Shown here piece after piece: positions 6,230-12,733 of a DNA stretch of 16,337 nt. The notes below the pieces were generated by a model. That model was not told the origin of the DNA. It saw only the letters and a list, made by a program, of their open reading frames with translations, and did not search any database. This DNA is from an uncultured Candidatus Saccharibacteria bacterium (GTDB lineage: Bacteria; Patescibacteria; Saccharimonadia; Saccharimonadales; CAMLKC01): contig CAMLKC010000020.1 in assembly GCA_946480595.1 (NCBI GenBank), positions 1 through 16,337 on the forward strand, given 5' to 3'. Position numbers and translations under genes: made by a program. Each line of letters begins with the position of its first letter. Positions within the stretch are counted from its first letter, which is position 1.

Positions 6230-7171
6230 ATGAAGGTAACAATTTGCGGTTCGATGCACCACATCGAGGGAATGAAAAGGGCAGAAGAAATATTAACCCA
6301 AGCGGGCCACGAGGTTGAAATACCCAATCCCCGCGAAGGGCAGGTAGACTACCACTCGCTCAGTGACGCCGAGCGCGCCAGTCTCAAAAGCACGCTCATA
6401 CAAGAGCACCTAGATAAAATTAACGAGTCCGACGCAATCTTTGTATATAACGAAGAGAAAAAGGGAGTAGCGGGCTACATTGGCGGTAATACGCTGATGG
6501 AAATGGCATTTGCTTTCGCGCAGGGGATCGAAATTTTCGCCCTGCGACCAGCGCCAGACCTTAGCTACACCGACGAGATCGTGGGCATGTTGCCTATTGT
6601 AATCGACGGCGACGTAATCAAAATAGACGAATACTTTAAGGGCCTGCCGACCACCTATGTCAGCAGTAAAAGCCCTATCAAACTCCGCGCCGTCAGTCGC
6701 GGCATGCGCCGGGCTGGTATTGCCACACAGGTACTGCCGCTGCCAACCGAATCGGGCGTATCAGAGCAGCCGCAAAACCTCGAAGAAACCTACCAAGGCG
6801 CTAATAACCGCCACGATGCACTTGCTAAGGTGAGTAAAGATAAGAACCCTGACTATCTAGCGACTGTCGAAAGCGGTTTATACCAAGTACACCCTGACCA
6901 CAACTCATTTTCCAGTACGCTCGTCGTCCTTGAAAAGGTAGGTGGTGAGCGCAAAATCGGCGTCAATGTTGAGCTAGAATACCCGCGTGAGATGACCGAC
7001 AAAGTCCCGTCTGTTTACCCCGACCTAGGCGTACTAGTGCAGCAAGAATACGGCTCGACGCTCAAAGACCCGTTCCCGCACTTTACAAATGGCAAAGTAA
7101 ACCGCCTACAATTGGTTGAAACGGCCGTCTTTAATGTCGCCGCCCAACTTGCCGAGAGCAGTAATGAATAG
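6230..7171 (+). CDS. Fusion: deoxyribosyltransferase-like domain + YjjX/DUF84-like NTPase
   Basis: The 313-residue product joins two domains. Residues 1-137 resemble nucleoside 2-deoxyribosyltransferase-type Rossmann-like proteins: ICGSMHH near the N-terminus, DAIFVYNEEKKGVAGYIGGN (68-87), and TLMEMAFAFA (88-97) in which Glu91 sits where the family's catalytic Glu lies. Residues 142-305 resemble the inosine/xanthosine triphosphatase (YjjX, DUF84) family: SSKSPIKLRAV (145-155), ESGVSEQPQ and ETYQGANNR (174-194), DYLATVESGL (208-217), and DPFPHFTNGKVNR near the end. Such enzymes hydrolyse ITP/XTP and keep deaminated purines out of nucleic acid. The fusion suggests both domains act on damaged nucleotides. 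It leads a three-gene operon; its last 8 nt overlap the NUDIX start. The C-terminal assignment is the firmer one; the N-terminal substrate is unknown. Confidence 0.8.
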   Translation: MKVTICGSMHHIEGMKRAEEILTQAGHEVEIPNPREGQVDYHSLSDAERASLKSTLIQEHLDKINESDAIFVYNEEKKGVAGYIGGNTLMEMAFAFAQGIEIFALRPAPDLSYTDEIVGMLPIVIDGDVIKIDEYFKGLPTTYVSSKSPIKLRAVSRGMRRAGIATQVLPLPTESGVSEQPQNLEETYQGANNRHDALAKVSKDKNPDYLATVESGLYQVHPDHNSFSSTLVVLEKVGGERKIGVNVELEYPREMTDKVPSVYPDLGVLVQQEYGSTLKDPFPHFTNGKVNRLQLVETAVFNVAAQLAESSNE

Positions 7172-7724
7172 GGCAGATCTACGCCAGCTCGTTGATACGA
7201 TCATGCCGCATGATGAGCGCGAGGCGGCAGACAAGCAGGATGCATTAGATTGGATTGCTGCCGATGCGCCCCTATACCGTATTCAAAAGCCTGACATTCC
7301 ACCCAAGCATCTTGTGAGTTATTTTGCGATTGTCGATCCGAAGGCCAAGAAAATCCTCCTCCAAGACCACCTGCTTGCAAAGCTGTGGCTACCCGCCGGC
7401 GGGCATGTCGAACCAGACGAAGACCCGGCCGAAGCGGCACTACGTGAATGCGAGGAAGAGTTGGGGTTCGCCGCTAGTTTCTTAGGCGAAAGAAAGCCGC
7501 ATTTTATAACGGTCACCGTCACGAATGGCCAAGGTAAACACACCGACGTGTCTCTTTGGTATGTGCTGGAGGCAAGTGAAGATACGCCGCTCGTCATCGA
7601 ACCTGACAAATTTGCCGAGGTGCGATGGTGGGGACTCGACGAAGTTCTGGAAAGTCCGCTGGCTCTTTTCGATCCAAGCATCCACCGATTTATACGTAAA
7701 ATCCAGGCAGCCTCGTTGGTGTAA
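7164..7724 (+). CDS. NUDIX hydrolase
   Basis: The 186-residue product contains a perfect NUDIX box at 80-102: G80, E86, R94-E95, E98-E99 and G101 in the GX5EX7REUXEEXGU spacing. These residues bind magnesium and cleave a nucleoside diphosphate linked to another moiety. The WLPAGGHVEPDE wording is like MutT-type and NUDIX_1 proteins of broad range, so the substrate is not fixed by sequence. An N-terminal helical region of about 45 residues precedes the NUDIX core. The ATG at 7164 lies inside the end of the upstream fusion gene (8-nt overlap) and a longer frame from 7116 would overlap it further, so 7164 is chosen. Its stop is one base before the next ATG. Context with an ITPase-like domain and an AlkZ-like protein suggests removal of oxidised or otherwise damaged nucleotides. 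Confidence 0.9.
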   Translation: MNRADLRQLVDTIMPHDEREAADKQDALDWIAADAPLYRIQKPDIPPKHLVSYFAIVDPKAKKILLQDHLLAKLWLPAGGHVEPDEDPAEAALRECEEELGFAASFLGERKPHFITVTVTNGQGKHTDVSLWYVLEASEDTPLVIEPDKFAEVRWWGLDEVLESPLALFDPSIHRFIRKIQAASLV

Positions 7725-7725
7725 T

Positions 7726-8799
7726 ATGGATATCCCAAACCTCCGTCTTTCTAGCCAGCATATCGCGGCAGCTGATTTTACTACCGCTAGGCAAACAGTC
7801 GGCTGGATGGGCGCCATGCAGGCCCAAGATTACGGCGGTGCGCTGTGGTCAATTGCTCTTCGCACGCCGCATTTGACGCGTGAAGATATTGAAAAGGCGA
7901 TTGCCGACAGGCAGATTGTCCGCACTTGGCCCATGCGCGGGACATTGCACTTTTTAGCCGCCGAAGATGCCCGCTGGATGACCCGCCTGCTTGCGCCGCG
8001 AACGATTGCCGCGTCAGCGGGTCGCCGCAGACAGCTCGACATTGACGACAACGTCCTCGCAGCAGCCCAAGACATTATTATAAGAGCGCTGGTGGGAGGG
8101 AACTGCCTAACGCGAAACGAGCTATGCAATAGGCTCGAGCAAGCTGGTATTGCCACTGCCGGGCAACGTGGGATTCATATCTTGCACCACCTGGCTGAAA
8201 TGACACTGCTTTGCTTTGGCCCGCACGAGGGCAAACAGCCTACCTTTGTTTTAATGGACGAGTGGCTCCCCAGAACACCCGAAAAAGACCGTGACGAGGC
8301 ACTAAAAGAGCTGGCCGTCCGCTATTTCACCAGCCATGGACCCGCAAGCCTGAAAGATTTCTCGGGCTGGAGCAACCTTACTATTAAAGACGCGCGGCTC
8401 GGCATAGAGCTGGCAGGCAACAGCCTGGAAAATAAAGAGGTGAGCGGTACCCTTTACTGGTTTGATCCTACAGTCACACCAGCAGCGTCCGCCACGTATC
8501 TTTTACCTGGATTTGACGAGTATATTCTTGGCTACAAAGACCGCTCGGGTGTCCTTGCCGCCGAATTCTCCAACCGAATTGTCCCTGGCAACAATGGCAT
8601 GTTCTTGCCAACGCTGGTTATCGACGGTCAGGTGATCGGCACATGGAAAAAGATCGTCCGTGCAAAAAGCCAAACGATCCTCATCACTCCTTTTACCAGT
8701 CTAAACGACGCTCAAGCGGCTGCAGTCGAACCTATTATTAAACGCTACGAAAGCTACAGCGGCATCCCAACAAGCTGGGAAGTAGCTCCTACAGCTTAA
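7726..8799 (+). CDS. AlkZ-like winged-helix DNA glycosylase family protein (HTH_42)
   Basis: The 357-residue product matches the winged-helix HTH_42 family that includes the DNA glycosylases AlkZ and YcaQ. Visible landmarks are AMQAQDYGGALWSIALRT (30-47), then RTWPMRGTLHFLAAEDARWM, and the C-terminal LPGFDEYILGYKDRS. QAQ at residues 32-34 is the QxQ catalytic motif of AlkZ-type members, rather than the QxD form of YcaQ. The family excises alkylated bases or unhooks crosslinks. Length is typical. The ATG at 7726 is one base after the NUDIX stop (TAATATG) and has only a weak upstream GGTG, so reinitiation after the NUDIX gene is likely. The last 11 nt overlap the convergent DUF475 gene. Whether this member is a glycosylase or only a DNA-binding relative needs testing. 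Confidence 0.83.
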   Translation: MDIPNLRLSSQHIAAADFTTARQTVGWMGAMQAQDYGGALWSIALRTPHLTREDIEKAIADRQIVRTWPMRGTLHFLAAEDARWMTRLLAPRTIAASAGRRRQLDIDDNVLAAAQDIIIRALVGGNCLTRNELCNRLEQAGIATAGQRGIHILHHLAEMTLLCFGPHEGKQPTFVLMDEWLPRTPEKDRDEALKELAVRYFTSHGPASLKDFSGWSNLTIKDARLGIELAGNSLENKEVSGTLYWFDPTVTPAASATYLLPGFDEYILGYKDRSGVLAAEFSNRIVPGNNGMFLPTLVIDGQVIGTWKKIVRAKSQTILITPFTSLNDAQAAAVEPIIKRYESYSGIPTSWEVAPTA

Positions 8800-9844
8800 C
8801 CATATCGTTTTTGTTGTCTTTGATGGAGTTGGAGATGGCCGCTGCAATTACGAGCAGCCCCAATACTCCGACATACATCTCGGGGATTTCAAAGAAAATA
8901 CCGAGCAACAACGTTCCAGCCAGTGCGCCGATTACGTAGTGTGCCGCGTGCTCTAGGTAACGGTAAGTGTTAAGAACCTTACGATGGACGATGTACAGTG
9001 TCATCGAGCGGACCCACAGGGCACCGATACCCAGGCCGACCGCAATCAGCACGACATCTTTTGTCACGGCAAACGCACCGATAACTCCGTCGAAGCTAAA
9101 GCTGGCATCAAGTACTTCTAGGTAGAGAAACGACGCGAACCCCGCCATAGCCCCAGCCTGGAGTGTTTTGCCCGCTCGCTTTTCGGCTTTTTCGTGATGA
9201 CGGGAAAAGGCTTCTGAAAGGCCATGGATGACAACGTAAATGGCGATACCAAGCAGCCCAGCCTTCAGCGTTTCGCTAGGATACGGGTTGGCGGGAATAA
9301 GCGTAATGATCGCAAGCAGAACGGCGCTGACGATAATATAGAGACCGCGACGATTGATCTCTTGCATCGGGCGTTCAATGGCATGCAGCCAGCGAATTTC
9401 CCTGGAACTGTCAAAGAAGAAATGGAGCGCAAGGGTAAACAGGAACATACCGCCAAACGCCGCAATGCTCGGGTGCGCGTGATGTAACTCGGTGGCATAT
9501 TTTTCCGGCTCGTTAAGCGCCAGGTGAATCACCTCATTCCACGATAGACCCGCCGTTGCCATGACAATGACGATCGGGAAGATGACACGCATGCCGAAAA
9601 CGGCGATAAAAATACCGACCGTCATAAACATGCGCTGCCAGAACGGGTTCATCTTAGCGAGCGTACGGGCATTGATAATAGCATTATCAAAGCTAAAGGT
9701 CAGCTCGATAATCATCAGCATTGCGGCAATAAGCATTGCCTCGGGACCCATAAAGTACAGGACGAGTCCGAGTGTCAGAACAGTAATAACCCCCGACGTA
9801 AGAAAAACGCGGGGCGTGGCATGTTTATGTAGTTTTTCAGGCAT
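8789..9844 (-). CDS. DUF475/TerC-like integral membrane protein
   Basis: The 351-residue product has about eight to nine hydrophobic helices and two related acidic motifs, LTFSFDNAIINA (48-59) and DASFSFDGVIGAFA in the second half. The paired FSFDN/FSFDG motifs in membrane helices are the hallmark of the TerC superfamily and of DUF475 in particular. TerC-type proteins are linked to metal-ion export or tellurite resistance and can work with secretion, but the substrate of DUF475 members is not known. The intracellular loop around 200-220 is rich in His, Lys and Glu (RHHEKAEKR). The start at 9844 has TATACT exactly 6 nt upstream, implying a leaderless mRNA. The promoter sits on the tail of the terminator of the upstream surface-protein gene. 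The 3' end overlaps the AlkZ-like gene by 11 nt. Confidence 0.87.
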   Translation of the reverse strand: MPEKLHKHATPRVFLTSGVITVLTLGLVLYFMGPEAMLIAAMLMIIELTFSFDNAIINARTLAKMNPFWQRMFMTVGIFIAVFGMRVIFPIVIVMATAGLSWNEVIHLALNEPEKYATELHHAHPSIAAFGGMFLFTLALHFFFDSSREIRWLHAIERPMQEINRRGLYIIVSAVLLAIITLIPANPYPSETLKAGLLGIAIYVVIHGLSEAFSRHHEKAEKRAGKTLQAGAMAGFASFLYLEVLDASFSFDGVIGAFAVTKDVVLIAVGLGIGALWVRSMTLYIVHRKVLNTYRYLEHAAHYVIGALAGTLLLGIFFEIPEMYVGVLGLLVIAAAISNSIKDNKNDMVKL

Positions 9845-9850
9845 GACCTA

Positions 9851-9860
9851 AGTATATAGC
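9851..9860 (-). promoter_or_regulatory. -10 region of the DUF475 gene, leaderless type
   Basis: The minus strand reads TGCTATATACT, so either TATACT (6 nt before ATG) or the TGC-extended TATATA can serve as -10. It begins directly after the T tail of the terminator at 9861-9886, so any -35 would lie within the hairpin. No -35 match is seen. Confidence 0.5.
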
Positions 9861-9886
9861 AAAAGACCCCCTTGCGGGGGTCTTTT
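9861..9886 (-). terminator. Rho-independent terminator of the surface-protein gene
   Basis: AAAAGACCCCC (9861-9871) and GGGGGTCTTTT (9876-9886) form a perfect 11-bp stem around a 4-nt loop, with T-rich ends on either strand. On the minus strand it lies 18 nt after the stop of the PKD/LPHTG gene and just before the DUF475 promoter. Confidence 0.93.
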
Positions 9887-9903
9887 TACGTAGCGTTTTT
9901 TAC

Positions 9904-11235
9904 TTAACGGCCAAGCAATTCTGCAAGGAGGCCGCGGCGGCTAGCGACGTAGTAGCCGATCGAAGCGATCAGGGAACCGACGCCGACAACACTGCCGATA
10001 GTCTCAGCAGGGCCAGTGTGTGGCAGCTCTACTGGTGCAGGCTGGCAGGCAGCATCGCCAACTGGCTTATACTTGTCTTTGTCTTTTTCTTCAACGGTAA
10101 TAGTCTTACCGGTGTTCTGGTCACAGACTTGTACCTTGTTTGGAGGAGTAACAGTAAACGGCTGCTTACAGTCTGCGCTGGTAACTGTCTTTTCAACACC
10201 CTTTACCTCTACAGTAAGCATTGCTTGAACGCTGTAGGCTGCAGGTTTGTCCTGGACGTAAGTGTCACCATCAAGGCGTGCGACTTCGTTATCCTGAGCG
10301 TCACGGATGATGTAGGTTACTTTTTTAAACAGAGCGTTCGTAACGGTGTAGTCGGTAGTAAATTTAAAGTGAGTGCGGTCAATTTTGTCGACAGTCAGGC
10401 CGTTACAGATGTATTCAGGCACTGGTGGAGGAGTGGAAACGGTAATAACTGTCTTACATGCAGGACCCGTCACAGGAAGCGTCTTGCCATTTACTTTGAT
10501 ATTTACTGTCAGCGTTGCGCTGTAGTTACCTGGCTTTGCGTAGGTGTGGCTTTGGGTAGGAGCAGCGGTCGTTTCTTTGTTGCCGTCACCAAAGTCGTAG
10601 GTGTAGCTAACAATCGTTGCGCCGTTCTTGGCTTCAGCACTAGCTGCGAACTTACGTTCGGTACGGCTGATCGTCTGGGCCGTCAATGCCTTACAAGCAT
10701 AGACAGGCTTTGGTTTAGGGTGAGCGTGGACAGGGTTGCCACATGATGTCATCACTGCAGCTTTGAAGTTGCCGTCTTTGTCAAAGAATACGTAGGCGAC
10801 AATCGATTCAACGCCCTTAGCGTAGCTGTACTCAGGCGAACCTTCGTAGTAGTACTTGCTACCAATTTTTACCTTGGTGCGGTTGGCATACAGCTGTTGG
10901 CGGCCAATGCTGGTTGCACCGGTAGCGACCGTTTCGCCGTTTACCGTAACGCGGCCATCGCGGTGAACTTCACCCATCTTGGCGCTCGTACCGGCGTGGG
11001 TCATTTCGTAGTCACTCAGACCATATGAACTATAGACAGTCTTTAGGTCACCGGTTTTGTTGGCGTTGTAGCGAGAAGCAAGCTCGCTTGGTGTAATACC
11101 ACCACAATAAATAATAGAGTTGTTATCACAGTCACGGGGTAGTGCCGCGCTTGAGTTCGCTCCCATAAAATTGAACAGTAACAGCCCAGCGACTACCATT
11201 GTTAGGGCCGCGAGCGATGCATAAAATTTCTTCAT
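9904..11235 (-). CDS. LPxTG-anchored PKD surface protein
   Basis: The ATG at 11235 follows GGAGGAGA and gives 443 residues; a frame to 11382 would run through the promoter and is rejected. Residues 1-31 are a signal peptide. Residues about 35-170 form a domain with Cys pairs (CDNNSIIYCGG, SCGNPV) and a SIGRQ motif; I recall similar segments in Saccharibacteria but cannot check. A PKD domain follows (about 185-267, YDFGDGN at 212-218), then a second similar sandwich lacking the DFGDG turn (about 275-362). The end is a sorting signal: LPHTG (404-408), a hydrophobic helix (412-431) and a basic tail (ASRR). A sortase should attach it to the envelope. PKD domains mediate protein or glycan contacts, so a role in host adhesion is plausible but inferred. 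No sortase gene is in the window. Confidence 0.88.
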   Translation of the reverse strand: MKKFYASLAALTMVVAGLLLFNFMGANSSAALPRDCDNNSIIYCGGITPSELASRYNANKTGDLKTVYSSYGLSDYEMTHAGTSAKMGEVHRDGRVTVNGETVATGATSIGRQQLYANRTKVKIGSKYYYEGSPEYSYAKGVESIVAYVFFDKDGNFKAAVMTSCGNPVHAHPKPKPVYACKALTAQTISRTERKFAASAEAKNGATIVSYTYDFGDGNKETTAAPTQSHTYAKPGNYSATLTVNIKVNGKTLPVTGPACKTVITVSTPPPVPEYICNGLTVDKIDRTHFKFTTDYTVTNALFKKVTYIIRDAQDNEVARLDGDTYVQDKPAAYSVQAMLTVEVKGVEKTVTSADCKQPFTVTPPNKVQVCDQNTGKTITVEEKDKDKYKPVGDAACQPAPVELPHTGPAETIGSVVGVGSLIASIGYYVASRRGLLAELLGR

Positions 11236-11281
11236 GCCCAGTGTCTCCTCCGTTGGTTCTCCACAAACCTTAGTTTGTTGC

Positions 11282-11310
11282 ATCTTATCATACATTTTGT
11301 TAAATGTCAA
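11282..11310 (-). promoter_or_regulatory. Strong sigma70 promoter of the surface-protein gene
   Basis: On the minus strand a perfect TTGACA (11305-11310) and TAAGAT (11282-11287) are exactly 17 nt apart. The start would be near 11275, giving a leader of about 40 nt that holds a small hairpin (ACAAAC-TAAG-GTTTGT) and the SD site. It is the closest -35 to consensus in the window, suggesting high expression. Confidence 0.85.
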
Positions 11311-11387
11311 CTTTGTCGTCACTTTCTTAAGCATAAGCGATACAAAACATACTTTGCGCATCCAGGCATGCCATTCGGCCATATTTT

Positions 11388-11396
11388 TGCTATACT
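11388..11396 (+). promoter_or_regulatory. Extended -10 for the P-loop kinase gene
   Basis: TGC-TATACT is followed by 7 nt and the ATG at 11404, so the predicted transcription start is at or one base from the ATG. There is no SD and no convincing -35. Confidence 0.55.
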
Positions 11397-11403
11397 GTCA
11401 TAT

Positions 11404-11994
11404 ATGAAATCGTTAAGCCTTTCAAAACCGCATCTCATCATGGTGGTAGGCATTCCGGGTAGCGGCAAGTCTTTTTTTGCTGATAAATTTGCCGAGACGT
11501 TCCACGCGCCAATCGTGAGCCGCGGGCGGATCGTTGAGCACCTTGGAAAAGACTCCGATGTTGCCGAGGAAATCGCACGTGATCAGCTTAACGAACTGGT
11601 AAAAACCCAGCAGTCTGTTATTCTCGACGGCATTGCCGATAGCCGCACGACAAGGGCGGAGCTGGCCCAAAGCGCACGTTCGGCAGGCTATAGCAGCCTT
11701 GTTGTTTGGGTACAAACCGACCCAGCAACCGCCAGGACTCGTTCAAACCGCAAAAACTCAGACACCCGCAGCCGTCACCTAAGCGGCCACGAGTACGACA
11801 GCGCGCTCAAAAACTTTTCGCCTCCAACTGCACCAGAAAAGGTCGTTGTTATTAGTGGCAAGCACACCTACGCCACACAAGCAAAGGTCGTGCTAAAAAA
11901 GCTCTCTGAGCCGCGCGCCAGCATTTCGACACATACGACCGCACCCGTCCGCCCTGACCAACCAACTAACCGGCGCAATATAACCATCAGGTAG
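11404..11994 (+). CDS. P-loop AAA_33-type kinase, substrate unknown
   Basis: The 196-residue product begins with a Walker A loop GIPGSGKS (16-23), followed by the AAA_33/zeta-like small kinase pattern: SRGRIVEHLG after the first helix, VILDGIADSRTTRAEL (a Walker-B-like strand with Asp), VVWVQTDPATARTRSNRK (an Arg-rich lid). Such kinases phosphorylate nucleotides, sugars, polynucleotide ends or small ligands. The last 35 residues are a Thr/Pro/Arg-rich tail without predicted fold. Zeta toxins share this fold, but no antitoxin-like small gene is adjacent. The ATG at 11404 is placed 7 nt after a -10; a longer frame from 11275 would overlap the divergent promoter. The metallopeptidase gene begins 10 nt after its stop, so the two are probably co-transcribed. 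Confidence 0.8.
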   Translation: MKSLSLSKPHLIMVVGIPGSGKSFFADKFAETFHAPIVSRGRIVEHLGKDSDVAEEIARDQLNELVKTQQSVILDGIADSRTTRAELAQSARSAGYSSLVVWVQTDPATARTRSNRKNSDTRSRHLSGHEYDSALKNFSPPTAPEKVVVISGKHTYATQAKVVLKKLSEPRASISTHTTAPVRPDQPTNRRNITIR

Positions 11995-12004
11995 GGCCGT
12001 TACT

Positions 12005-12700
12005 TTGCCAAGCGTCATCGACGAAGAATTTGGCCGGATAACCCTGCGCCGCAGCGCCAAAGCTTCGCATGTCCGCATTCGTGTTGCACCCGACGGCAGG
12101 CTGCGGGCGTCGCTGCCGCTATATGCTCCGACTTTTCTAGTAAAAAGACTCATCAAGACCTCGCGTGACCAGCTGCGGGAAATGCTCGCCGAGCAAACCA
12201 ACGAAATAGCTTTTGAGCACGGCATGCGGATAGGTAAAAGCCACACGCTTATCATCCGCGAGACAACCTCTCGCCGGGTGGTCGTAGCGCGGCACGGGCA
12301 GCAGATCATTGCGTCGCTACCACAGGGGAGTTCTTTGCAGGACACCGATGTCGTGCGGAGTATCCGCGACATTGTCATCGAAGCACTACGTCTGGAGGCC
12401 AAAAGTTACCTTACTAAACGGCTGGCATATTTAGCCGAACAGGGAGATTTTAGTTATACAAAGGTGCGTTTCTCGCACGCCAGTGGTAGATGGGGAAGCT
12501 GCAGTTCCAGCGGCACCATCAGCCTAAATATCGCCCTTATGAAGCTACCTTTCGAGCTGATTGACTACGTACTAATACACGAACTCAGCCATACCGTACA
12601 CATGAATCACTCGCCGGAGTTCTGGAATGTGGTCGAACAAACCGATCCCCACTACAAGGCGCATCGGCGCGAGCTGAAAAAAGAGACGCCATCTATTTAA
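12005..12700 (+). CDS. YgjP-like zinc metallopeptidase (M48-related)
   Basis: The 231-residue product has the YgjP/DUF45 layout: an N-terminal beta-rich region with SHVRIRVAPDGRLRASLP (21-38), then RWGSC (162-166) and the zinc motif HELSH (192-196) with a third His at 202 in HMNHSPEFW. His192, His196 and His202 would bind zinc, with Glu193 catalytic. Length is usual for the family. Relatives are cytosolic peptidase-like proteins, often near restriction or DNA-handling genes, but their substrates are poorly known. The start is a TTG at 12005, with GGTAGGG about 8-9 nt upstream; no ATG occurs before residue 74, which is too late for the conserved N-terminal part. It follows the kinase gene by 10 nt and probably shares its mRNA. 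Confidence 0.9.
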   Translation: MPSVIDEEFGRITLRRSAKASHVRIRVAPDGRLRASLPLYAPTFLVKRLIKTSRDQLREMLAEQTNEIAFEHGMRIGKSHTLIIRETTSRRVVVARHGQQIIASLPQGSSLQDTDVVRSIRDIVIEALRLEAKSYLTKRLAYLAEQGDFSYTKVRFSHASGRWGSCSSSGTISLNIALMKLPFELIDYVLIHELSHTVHMNHSPEFWNVVEQTDPHYKAHRRELKKETPSI

Positions 12701-12718
12701 AAACATAAGCAGGACTTG

Positions 12719-12724
12719 TATAAT
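12719..12724 (+). promoter_or_regulatory. -10 box for the histidine kinase gene
   Basis: A perfect TATAAT lies 9 nt before the ATG at 12734. Its start would fall near 12731, leaving a leader of about 3 nt. The AGGG at 12726-12729 could serve as SD only on read-through mRNA from the upstream genes, so two initiation modes are possible. Confidence 0.45.
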
Positions 12725-12733
12725 AAGGGCAAT

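Noticed and set aside
10018..10746. 242-residue plus-strand frame opposite the PKD surface protein
   Set aside because: It has no SD, no recognisable domain and Cys/Val-rich low-quality composition; the minus strand has full domain support.
11404..12700. P-loop kinase plus neighbour as a zeta-type toxin-antitoxin module
   Set aside because: The partner is a YgjP-like metallopeptidase, not an antitoxin, and no small antitoxin-like frame lies beside the kinase.
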